A stretch of 7,134 nt of DNA from Sphingomonadaceae bacterium (lineage in GTDB: Bacteria; Pseudomonadota; Alphaproteobacteria; Sphingomonadales; Sphingomonadaceae). Shown piece after piece: positions 1-5,188 of the stretch. The translations under genes and the position numbers were made by a program. Location: positions 2,579 to 9,712 of the forward strand of contig JACFNY010000056.1 of NCBI GenBank assembly GCA_019454625.1, written 5' to 3'. The notes under the pieces are model-generated. The model was given only the letters and a program-made list of their open reading frames with translations, made no database searches and was not told where the DNA came from. Within the stretch, counting starts at the first letter, position 1. The number at the start of each line of letters is the position of its first letter.

Positions 1-1
1 A

Positions 2-106
2 AAGCTGCGTTTCGCGCTTGCCCTGCTCGTCATCGCGGTCGCGATCCGCCTGCTCGTCGGCCTCACCTGGACACCGAGCGAACTCTATTCGGTCTATGCC
101 GAATGA
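2..106 (+). CDS. C-terminal end of a membrane protein, probable TauE/SafE-family sulfite/anion exporter (5' truncated)
   Basis: Only the last 34 residues are visible; the frame is open from the window edge to TGA at 104-106. The tail has a hydrophobic stretch (roughly KLRFALALLVIAVAIRLLVG), then a short polar end finishing in VYAE. This is compatible with the last transmembrane helix of a TauE/SafE permease, a family that moves sulfite, sulfoacetate or related organic anions across the inner membrane. The main support is context: the next gene overlaps by ATGA and resembles the TIGR02186 family, which as I recall usually lies beside a TauE/SafE gene in alphaproteobacteria. The fragment alone does not prove the family; another polytopic membrane protein could end this way. 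Confidence 0.6.
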   Translation, partial: KLRFALALLVIAVAIRLLVGLTWTPSELYSVYAE

Positions 107-849
107 AGCGGCTGTTCCTGCCCCTGATGCTCCTGCTGCTGTCGGCGGCCGCGCCGCCGCGGCTGATCACCGATATCAGCCACAGCCAGATCGACATCGT
201 CTACAGCTTCGCCGGTGCCGAGCTGCTGATTTTCGGCGCGATCCAGTATCCGGGCGGGCAGACTCCCGACGAGCGCCCCGACATCGCCGTGATCGTGCGC
301 GGGCCGCCGGAAGCGCTGACGGTGCGGCGCAAGGCGCGTGTCGCCGGCATCTGGATCAACACCAGCTCCGTGCGCTTCGAGACCGCGCCATCGTTCTACA
401 GCGTTGCGACGACGCGCCCGATCTCGGAGCTCGTCGACGACGAGACCGCGGCGATCTACGAGTTGGGCCTGTCGCATCTCCAGCTTTCGCCGGTATCCGG
501 TGACGCTGCTGAAATCCGCACGTTCGAGCGGGGGTTCCTGAGCCTCCGCCGCCGCGAGGGCCTGTATGCGGACGACGCGCAGGGGGTCGAGCTTACCGAA
601 AACGTGCTCTATCGCGCCCGGATCCAGATCCCGAGCCAGGTTCCCGTCGGCAACTACACGGTCGAGATCCACCTGATCGACGATGGCAAGGTGGTGGCGA
701 GCGCGATGCGCGAGATCAGCATCGACAAGTCGGGGTTCGAGCGGCAGGTCTCCGTCGCCGCAGAGGAGCACAGCTTCTCCTACGGGCTGCTCGCGGTCGT
801 GCTGGCGCTGCTGCTCGGCTGGCTCGCCGGGCTTTTCACGCGGCGGTAA
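103..849 (+). CDS. TIGR02186-like alphaproteobacterial transmembrane protein of unknown function
   Basis: A 248-residue protein. Residues 1-17 form a signal peptide (MKR, then a leucine-rich core, then SAAAP with possible cleavage near residue 17). Residues about 20-222 are a soluble, beta-rich domain probably facing the periplasm, with the motif GIWINT at residues 82-87. Residues about 226-245 form one C-terminal membrane helix ending in TRR, which would sit on the cytoplasmic side. Length, topology and the GIWxN motif agree with what I recall of TIGR02186, a family of unknown function. The ATG lies inside the stop of the preceding gene (ATGA, 103-106) and has no good Shine-Dalgarno, so translation is probably coupled. 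An accessory role to the TauE/SafE-like permease is suggested by the pairing only; no catalytic motif is visible. Confidence 0.8.
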   Translation: MKRLFLPLMLLLLSAAAPPRLITDISHSQIDIVYSFAGAELLIFGAIQYPGGQTPDERPDIAVIVRGPPEALTVRRKARVAGIWINTSSVRFETAPSFYSVATTRPISELVDDETAAIYELGLSHLQLSPVSGDAAEIRTFERGFLSLRRREGLYADDAQGVELTENVLYRARIQIPSQVPVGNYTVEIHLIDDGKVVASAMREISIDKSGFERQVSVAAEEHSFSYGLLAVVLALLLGWLAGLFTRR

Positions 850-903
850 ACGCTTCCTTATCCCTTCGCTGCTAGACCTCTGCGGCAAAGCCTTATCGCA
901 GTG

Positions 904-909
904 AAGGAG
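904..909 (+). promoter_or_regulatory. Shine-Dalgarno AAGGAG that sets the start of the HerA-type gene
   Basis: AAGGAG lies 6 bases before TTG at 916. The same frame also has a GTG at 901, but this Shine-Dalgarno lies inside the reading frame downstream of that GTG and cannot serve it. The first in-frame ATG, at 931, is 21 bases from the motif, which is too far. TTG 916 is therefore the best-supported start. Confidence 0.7.
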
Positions 910-915
910 CGCGTC

Positions 916-2601
916 TTGGATCAGTCGTTCATGCCGGTAACACCCTCGCCGGCCGATGGTCACAACGTCTTCATGCAGCCCGAAAAGACGGCCAGCCTGC
1001 CGAGCACGTGCGTGATCGGCCGCGTGCGGGAAATTGCCGGCGGTTCCGCGATCTGCAGCCTCCAGCCCACGCAGCTGAAGGCGATCGCAGGCCACGAGGA
1101 CGCAACCGTCGCCATGTCGGGGCAGGTGGGCAGCCAGGTGAAGATGCGCGTCGGCGACCTCTGGCTCCTCGGCAACGTGCGCGACATGCGCATGGACGAG
1201 GCGAACGATGTCATCCTCTCGCACGTCGACTTCCTCGGCGAAGGGCCCGAGGACTCCGCCACCGGTTCGATGAAGGCGTTCCGCCGCGGCGTGACGCGCT
1301 ATCCGGTGCCGGGCGACGACGTGTTCACCGTCTCACGCGCCGACCTCGTGCTGGTGTTCGCGGCCGAAGACCGGCCGCACATCGAGATCGGCACCGTCTA
1401 CCCCACGGAGGACGTGCGCGGCGCGCTGCTCATCGATTCGATGCTCGGCAAGCATTTCGCGCTGCTCGGCTCAACCGGTACCGGCAAATCGACGAGCGCC
1501 GCGCTGATCCTGCACCGCATCGTTGAGAAGGCGCCGAGGGGCCATATCATGATGCTCGATCCGCACGGCGAATATGCCGCCGCGTTCAGCTCGAACGGGA
1601 TGATCTTCAACGTCGACAACCTCAACCTCCCCTACTGGCTGATGAACTTCGAGGAGCACTGCGAGGTCTTCATCACCACCGACGGTTCGGAGCGCGAGAA
1701 GGACATGGACGTGCTGGCCAAGTGCCTGCTCGCCGCCCGCTCCAAGAGCCGCATCGCCGAATCGCTCGGCAAGATGACGGTCGATTCGCCCGTGCCCTAC
1801 CTGCTTTCGGACCTGCTCGGCGCCATCCAGGCGCAGATGGGCAAGCTCGACAAGGCGAGCGACCTCGGGCCCTACATGCGGCTCAAGACCAAGATCGAGG
1901 AGCTGAAGAGCGACCCGCGCTACAACTTCATGTTCAACGGCCTGCTCGTTTCGGATTCGATGGCGCCGTTCCTGTCCAAGATCTTCCGGCTCCCGGCGGA
2001 CGGCAAGCCGATCTCGATCGTCGATCTGTCGGGCGTGCCGTCCGACATCGTGACCGTGGTGGTCGCGGTGCTCGCGCGCATGGGGTTCGATTACGCGATC
2101 TGGGCGCGGCGGGAGCCGCAGCGGCCGATCCTGCTCGTCTGCGAGGAGGCGCACCGCTACGTGCCGTCCGACCGCGAGACGAAGGGCGTCGCGGTGCGCA
2201 AGATTCTCGAGCGCATTGCCAAGGAAGGCCGTAAATACGGCGTCTCGCTCGGCCTCATCACGCAGCGCCCATCGGACCTCGCCGAAGGCGTGCTCTCGCA
2301 GTGCGGCACGATCATCTCCATGCGCCTCAACAACGAGCGCGACCAGATGTACGTGCGGAACGCCATGCCCGAAGGCGCGCGCGGCTTCCTCGATTCGATC
2401 CCCGCGCTCAGGAACCGCGAATGCATCATCTGCGGCGAGGGCGTCTCGATCCCGATCCGCGTGCGGCTCGACGATCGCGATCCGCAGCTTCGCCCGGCGT
2501 CTGACGATCCGCTGTTCAGCCAGCTCTGGACCGAGGAAGGCGACGAGGCGGGCATCCTCTCCCGCACCATCCACCGCTGGCGCGGGCAGGGTCGCGGCTA
2601 G
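916..2601 (+). CDS. HerA-type ATP-binding protein (DUF87/FtsK-HerA superfamily, DNA translocase-like)
   Basis: 561 residues from TTG 916. Order: a variable N-terminus; a HAS-barrel-like beta domain at about residues 28-110 (it begins STCVIGRVREIAGG); then the RecA-like HerA/FtsK ATPase core. Walker A is GSTGTGKS with Lys191. The HerA-typical LDPHGEY follows (Asp215). Walker B is ILLVCEEAH with acidic pair Glu410-Glu411. A TQRPS motif at 449-453 (Arg451) matches the sensor/arginine region of HerA ATPases. HerA enzymes form hexameric rings that move double-stranded DNA, in archaea together with the nuclease NurA in end resection. No NurA, Sir2, DUF4297 or other effector gene is adjacent, so a housekeeping DNA-processing role is more likely than defence, but this is inference. 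It follows the TIGR02186-like gene by 66 bases and may be co-transcribed with it. The HerA-family assignment is secure; substrate and partner are unknown. Confidence 0.9.
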   Translation: MDQSFMPVTPSPADGHNVFMQPEKTASLPSTCVIGRVREIAGGSAICSLQPTQLKAIAGHEDATVAMSGQVGSQVKMRVGDLWLLGNVRDMRMDEANDVILSHVDFLGEGPEDSATGSMKAFRRGVTRYPVPGDDVFTVSRADLVLVFAAEDRPHIEIGTVYPTEDVRGALLIDSMLGKHFALLGSTGTGKSTSAALILHRIVEKAPRGHIMMLDPHGEYAAAFSSNGMIFNVDNLNLPYWLMNFEEHCEVFITTDGSEREKDMDVLAKCLLAARSKSRIAESLGKMTVDSPVPYLLSDLLGAIQAQMGKLDKASDLGPYMRLKTKIEELKSDPRYNFMFNGLLVSDSMAPFLSKIFRLPADGKPISIVDLSGVPSDIVTVVVAVLARMGFDYAIWARREPQRPILLVCEEAHRYVPSDRETKGVAVRKILERIAKEGRKYGVSLGLITQRPSDLAEGVLSQCGTIISMRLNNERDQMYVRNAMPEGARGFLDSIPALRNRECIICGEGVSIPIRVRLDDRDPQLRPASDDPLFSQLWTEEGDEAGILSRTIHRWRGQGRG

Positions 2602-2661
2602 AGTATCGCGCGGGAAAGTGGGAACCGGTTTTCCGCGAAGAACGACGCGACCACAAAGGGA
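2602..2661. repeat. Intergenic palindromic element, first half (GTGGGAACCGGTTTTCC-type repeat)
   Basis: Directly after the HerA gene's stop codon, arms at 2609-2617 and 2629-2637 (CGCGGGAAA / TTTTCCGCG) pair over 9 bp with one G-U wobble, around an 11-base loop. The 8-bp palindrome AACCGGTT (2623-2630) overlaps the loop and right arm. The core AAGTGGGAACCGGTTTTCC resembles a dispersed intergenic repeat that I recall from many alphaproteobacterial genomes, including Rhizobiales and sphingomonads. That family link is from memory; the palindrome itself is visible. Only one copy occurs in this window, so its dispersed nature cannot be shown here. Confidence 0.5.
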
Positions 2662-2703
2662 TAGAGCAGGCTGCGCGCTTCCGGAATCACGCAGCCTGCT
2701 CTA
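2662..2703. terminator. Perfect 14-bp hairpin between convergent genes, probable bidirectional terminator
   Basis: TAGAGCAGGCTGCG (2662-2675) is exactly complementary to CGCAGCCTGCTCTA (2690-2703), with a 14-base loop that contains the palindrome TTCCGGAA. The hairpin lies about 60 bases past the HerA stop on the plus strand, and its right arm contains the stop codon of the minus-strand LysR gene. On the plus strand no T-tract follows; on the minus strand the stem is followed by TCCCTTTG. It is thus a stable stem but not a textbook intrinsic terminator. It may also be the second half of the repeat that begins at 2602. Confidence 0.55.
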
Positions 2704-3639
2704 ACGAGCGGCTTTCGTCGCTTCCCAGCAGGGATCCCACGTCGGTTCGGGGCCGAAGCGGGCGGCGAGGAAATCGACGAGCGCCCGCACCCGCGCGGTC
2801 GCGCTGCGCCCCGGCGGCATGACCGCGTAAAGTCCGGTTTCGCCCCGCGTCCATTCGCCGAGCACGACGTCCACCGCGCCGCTCGAGATTGCCGGCGAGG
2901 CGATGAACGTCGGCAGCATGGCGATGCCGAGGCCCGCCTCCGCCGCCGCGAGCAGCATCTCGCCGCTGTTGGCGCGGAGCCGCGCGCGGCCTTTCACGTA
3001 TTCGCTGCGCCCGCCCACGTCGAAGCGCCATGACTCCGACGGCGCGACGTTCGCGTAGAGGAGCACATCATGATCCGCGATCTCGCGGGGATGCGAAGGC
3101 GTTCCCATGCGGGCCAGATAGGCGGGGCTCGCAATGGCGACTGCGCGGATCGGTACGAGCTTCCGCGCAATCAGCGTCGAATCGGCAAGCTGGCCGATGC
3201 GGACGGCGAGGTCGAGCCCTTCGCCGATGATGTCTGCGCGACGATCATCGAAGGCGATGTCGAACTCGACGCGCGGGTGCGCGGCCGCGAACTCGGCGAG
3301 TGCGGGAGCGAGGTAGGCGATGCCGAAGGAGAGCGGCGCGGAGAGGCGGATCGGCCCGGCGATCTCGGCCATCGCCGCGGCGACGGCGTCGCGCGCTGCT
3401 TCCAGGCCTGCGATCGCCTCGCGCACGCGCCCGAAATAGTCCGCACCGACATCCGTTGGCCGCGCGCCTTGTGCGCTGCGCGTGAGCAGCCGCGCGCCGA
3501 GCGCCGCTTCGAGCCGCGCGACGCGGCGGCTGACGATCGACTTCGAAAGGCCGAGCCGCTCCGCCGCGCGGCTGAAGCTGCCGGTTTCGACGACCGCAAC
3601 CAGCGCCCCGATATCGGAAAGGTCGCTCGACTGTTCCAT
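2701..3639 (-). CDS. LysR-family transcriptional regulator (CrgA-like subgroup)
   Basis: 312 residues from ATG 3639. Residues about 5-63 form the winged helix-turn-helix: SFSRAAERLGLSKSIVSRRV at 21-40 spans the turn and recognition helix, and ARLEAALGARLLTR follows as the wing. A linker helix runs to about 93. The type-2 periplasmic-binding-like effector domain (about 95-300) opens with GPIRLSAPLSFG and contains FDDRRADIIGEGLDLAVRIG, typical of the CrgA-like LysR branch. The ligand is not predictable from sequence. The gene diverges from azoR with a 93-bp gap, the usual layout for a LysR regulator controlling its neighbour and itself; azoR is the likely target. A TTG at 3646-3648 would add three residues, but GGAG (3649-3652) touches it directly and lies 9 bases from ATG 3639, so the ATG is preferred. 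Confidence 0.93.
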   Translation of the reverse strand: MEQSSDLSDIGALVAVVETGSFSRAAERLGLSKSIVSRRVARLEAALGARLLTRSAQGARPTDVGADYFGRVREAIAGLEAARDAVAAAMAEIAGPIRLSAPLSFGIAYLAPALAEFAAAHPRVEFDIAFDDRRADIIGEGLDLAVRIGQLADSTLIARKLVPIRAVAIASPAYLARMGTPSHPREIADHDVLLYANVAPSESWRFDVGGRSEYVKGRARLRANSGEMLLAAAEAGLGIAMLPTFIASPAISSGAVDVVLGEWTRGETGLYAVMPPGRSATARVRALVDFLAARFGPEPTWDPCWEATKAAR

Positions 3640-3648
3640 TTCATGCAA

Positions 3649-3652
3649 CTCC
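3649..3652 (-). promoter_or_regulatory. Shine-Dalgarno GGAG of the LysR-family gene
   Basis: GGAG on the minus strand is 9 bases upstream of ATG 3639 and directly abuts the alternative TTG 3648, which argues for the ATG start. Its last bases (3651-3652) also belong to the left arm of the inverted repeat at 3651-3686. A protein or RNA structure at that repeat could therefore affect translation of the regulator. Confidence 0.55.
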
Positions 3653-3686
3653 GGTGTTCACGTTGCTGCGCTATCGGCAACACCGG
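3651..3686. promoter_or_regulatory. Inverted repeat in the LysR/azoR divergent region, candidate operator
   Basis: CCGGTGTT (3651-3658) and AACACCGG (3679-3686) form a perfect 8-bp inverted repeat with a 20-base spacer. A second, overlapping pair, GTTGC (3662-3666) / GCAAC (3677-3681), lies inside. LysR regulators usually bind imperfect dyads in the shared divergent region near their own start, and this site is 12 bases from the regulator's ATG and about 46 bases from azoR. No symmetric T-N11-A box is clear, and I could not identify convincing -35/-10 boxes for either gene. The assignment as operator is inference from position and symmetry. Confidence 0.45.
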
Positions 3687-3732
3687 TCGCACATTAGCTA
3701 GGAGCCTGCAACCGGGAACAAGGACCAGACCC

Positions 3733-4347
3733 ATGCAGAACATTCTTGTCGTGCAGAGCAGCGTGCTCGGCGATGCGTCGGCATCGCGGAGCCTTATCAA
3801 CGATTTCCTCGCCAGCGTCGGAACGAACGCGAACGTCACGATCCGCGACGTGGGCTCCGATCCGTTGCCACACCTGTCCAGCGCCACACTCGGCGGTTTC
3901 AGCGGTGCCGACACCTTGGAAGCCAGCGCGGAACGCGCGTTTTCCGATGAACTGATCGCTGAGCTTCAGACCGCGGACGTCATTGTGATCGGCGCGCCGA
4001 TGTACAATTTCGGCATCGCCTCGAACCTCAAGAGCTGGTTCGACCGCGTGCTGCGCGCCGGCGTCACCTTCCACTACACGGCTGAAGGCCCCGTCGGCCA
4101 CCTTGCCGGCAAGCGCGTCATCGTCGTCGAGACTCGCGGCGGCTTCTACAGCGAAGGGGACGGCAAGGCGCTCGACGCGCAGGAACCGCACCTGAAAGCC
4201 ATGCTGAACTTCATCGGCATCACCGACATCATTTTCGTCCGCGCCGAACGTCTGGCGATCTCGCCGGAAGCGCGCACGGACTCGCTCGCCGCTGCGGCCG
4301 ATGAACTTAAAAAACTCGGTGCAGAGGGGTTCGCACTGGCTGCGTGA
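3733..4347 (+). CDS. azoR: FMN-dependent NADH-azoreductase
   Basis: 204 residues, flavodoxin-like fold, the usual length for AzoR (about 200). The enzyme uses NAD(P)H and FMN as a homodimeric cytoplasmic two-electron reductase of quinones and azo compounds; its physiological role is probably quinone and electrophile detoxification. Visible features are the N-terminal strand and FMN phosphate loop (ILVVQSSVLGDASASRS, residues 4-20), the hallmark APMYNFGIASNLKSWFD (88-104) including the FMN-contacting PMYNF, RAGVTFHYT (108-116), TRGG (134-137, another FMN contact) and FIGITDIIFV (160-169). All align closely with Escherichia coli AzoR as I remember it. AAGGA at 3720-3724, 8 bases before the ATG, supports the start even though the frame stays open much further upstream. 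Regulation by the divergent LysR gene is likely. Confidence 0.95.
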   Translation: MQNILVVQSSVLGDASASRSLINDFLASVGTNANVTIRDVGSDPLPHLSSATLGGFSGADTLEASAERAFSDELIAELQTADVIVIGAPMYNFGIASNLKSWFDRVLRAGVTFHYTAEGPVGHLAGKRVIVVETRGGFYSEGDGKALDAQEPHLKAMLNFIGITDIIFVRAERLAISPEARTDSLAAAADELKKLGAEGFALAA

Positions 4348-4374
4348 AGCCCAGCTATGCCATCACCGCTTCCG

Positions 4375-4393
4375 TCACCGCGTCAGACGGTGA
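4375..4393. terminator. Weak hairpin at the azoR/sufA convergent junction
   Basis: TCACCG (4375-4380) and CGGTGA (4388-4393) form a perfect 6-bp stem with a 7-base loop that includes the sufA stop codon (4383-4385). The two convergent stop codons are only 35 bases apart and this is the one stem I see there. It is short and has no T-tract on either strand, so terminator function is uncertain. Confidence 0.25.
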
Positions 4394-4736
4394 AGCTCTC
4401 TCCGCAGCCGCAGCTGCCCTTGGCATTGGGGTTTTCGAAGACGAAGCCGGCGGCGAAATCGTCTTCCTTCCAGTCCATGCGGCTGCCGATCAGGTAGAGC
4501 AGCGAGCCGCCGTCCACATAGAGCGTCCCACCCGGCGTCGGGATCGCTTCGTCGCCCGGTTTCGCCTCGGTGACGTAGTCGATGCTGTACGCAAGGCCCG
4601 AGCAGCCGCGCCGGGGCGTCGACAGGCGCACGCCGAGCGTGCCTTCGGGCGCGCGCGCCATCATCGCGGCGATGCGTGCGTGGGCGTTTTCGGTAAGCGC
4701 GATGGGTGCAGGGCGTTCGCGGACGGTCGTCGTCAT
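4383..4736 (-). CDS. sufA: A-type iron-sulfur cluster carrier, SufA/IscA family
   Basis: 117 residues. It carries the three conserved cysteines of the HesB/IscA fold: Cys45 in RRGCSGLAY, and Cys109 and Cys111 in the C-terminal GSCGCGESF. The 64-residue spacing between the first two equals that of IscA (Cys35 to Cys99). A-type carriers accept Fe-S clusters from the SufBCD scaffold and pass them to apoproteins in the cytoplasm. ATG 4736 overlaps the stop of the upstream DUF59 gene as ATGA (4733-4736). GGAG is 11 bases upstream, a slightly long spacing, so coupling probably assists. The frame is open 17 codons further upstream, but that extension lies inside the neighbouring gene and is unlike the family. 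It is the last gene of the operon. Function could equally be labelled ErpA-like; operon position favours SufA. Confidence 0.93.
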   Translation of the reverse strand: MTTTVRERPAPIALTENAHARIAAMMARAPEGTLGVRLSTPRRGCSGLAYSIDYVTEAKPGDEAIPTPGGTLYVDGGSLLYLIGSRMDWKEDDFAAGFVFENPNAKGSCGCGESFTV

Positions 4737-5188
4737 AACATCCCAAGCTCCAGCTTCGCCTCGTCGGACATCTTCTGCGGGTCCCACGGCGGATCCCAGA
4801 CGAGGTTCACCTCCGCCGAGCCGACGCCGGGGATGCTGCCGACGCGAATCTCCACCTCGGCAGGCATGGATTCGGCGACCGGGCAGTGCGGCGTCGTCAA
4901 CGTCATCGTGACGACGACGTGATCGTCAACGATGTCGACGCCGTAGACGAGGCCGAGATCGTAGATGTTCACGGGAATCTCGGGATCATAAATCTCGCGC
5001 AGCGATGCGATCACTGCATCGTAGAGGTCGCCGCCGGGGCTCGCCGGATCGGGCACGGCCGGCTTCTGCGACAGGAAGCCTTCCAGATAATCGGCCTTGC
5101 GCCGTGCCTCCTGAAGCACGGGGCGCTCCGGCGCGGGCGGCGGCGCATCGACGCTTTCCACGGTATAGGGGCGCGAGTCCTCGCTCAT
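4733..5188 (-). CDS. sufT: SUF system Fe-S assembly protein, MIP18/DUF59 family (SufT-like)
   Basis: 151 residues. Residues 1-50 are a charged, proline-rich extension; the MIP18/DUF59 domain follows from about residue 54. Hallmarks are YDPEIPVNIYDLGLVYGV (67-84, with Asp68-Pro69-Glu70), TLTTPHCPV (96-104) with the conserved Cys102, and the C-terminal VWDPPWDPQKMSDEAKLELG typical of the suf-linked subgroup. Proteins of this family help mature Fe-S proteins in the cytoplasm, probably as cluster carrier or adaptor; the exact reaction is not settled. ATG 5188 overlaps the sufS stop by ATGA (5185-5188) and has a strong GAGGA Shine-Dalgarno 7 bases upstream (5196-5200). The symbol sufT is the one used for such operon members; single-domain PaaD relatives differ in context, so the suf assignment is firm. 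Confidence 0.9.
   Translation of the reverse strand: MSEDSRPYTVESVDAPPPAPERPVLQEARRKADYLEGFLSQKPAVPDPASPGGDLYDAVIASLREIYDPEIPVNIYDLGLVYGVDIVDDHVVVTMTLTTPHCPVAESMPAEVEIRVGSIPGVGSAEVNLVWDPPWDPQKMSDEAKLELGML

Noticed and set aside
880..901. CTGCG/CGCAG short stem just before the HerA gene
   Set aside because: Only 5 bp with a 12-base loop; expected by chance in GC-rich DNA and too weak to call a terminator or leader structure.
94..1224. Long open frame on the minus strand (376 codons) across the TIGR02186-like gene and the start of the HerA gene
   Set aside because: It is antisense to two well-supported genes, its translation is rich in Arg, Ala, Asp and His without any recognisable motif, and such frames are common in high-GC DNA with a strong third-position bias.
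1471..2574. Long minus-strand open frame (367 codons) inside the HerA gene
   Set aside because: Fully antisense to the conserved ATPase motifs; low-complexity composition and no domain or ribosome binding site.
3070..3732. Upstream extension of the azoR frame, open for about 220 more codons
   Set aside because: The extension is antisense to the LysR regulator, while the AzoR family begins at the ATG at 3733, which has AAGGA 8 bases upstream.
3171..3914. Minus-strand open frame of 247 codons overlapping the LysR gene and the azoR start
   Set aside because: It is a frame-shifted shadow of the LysR gene, rich in Ser and Arg, with no family resemblance.
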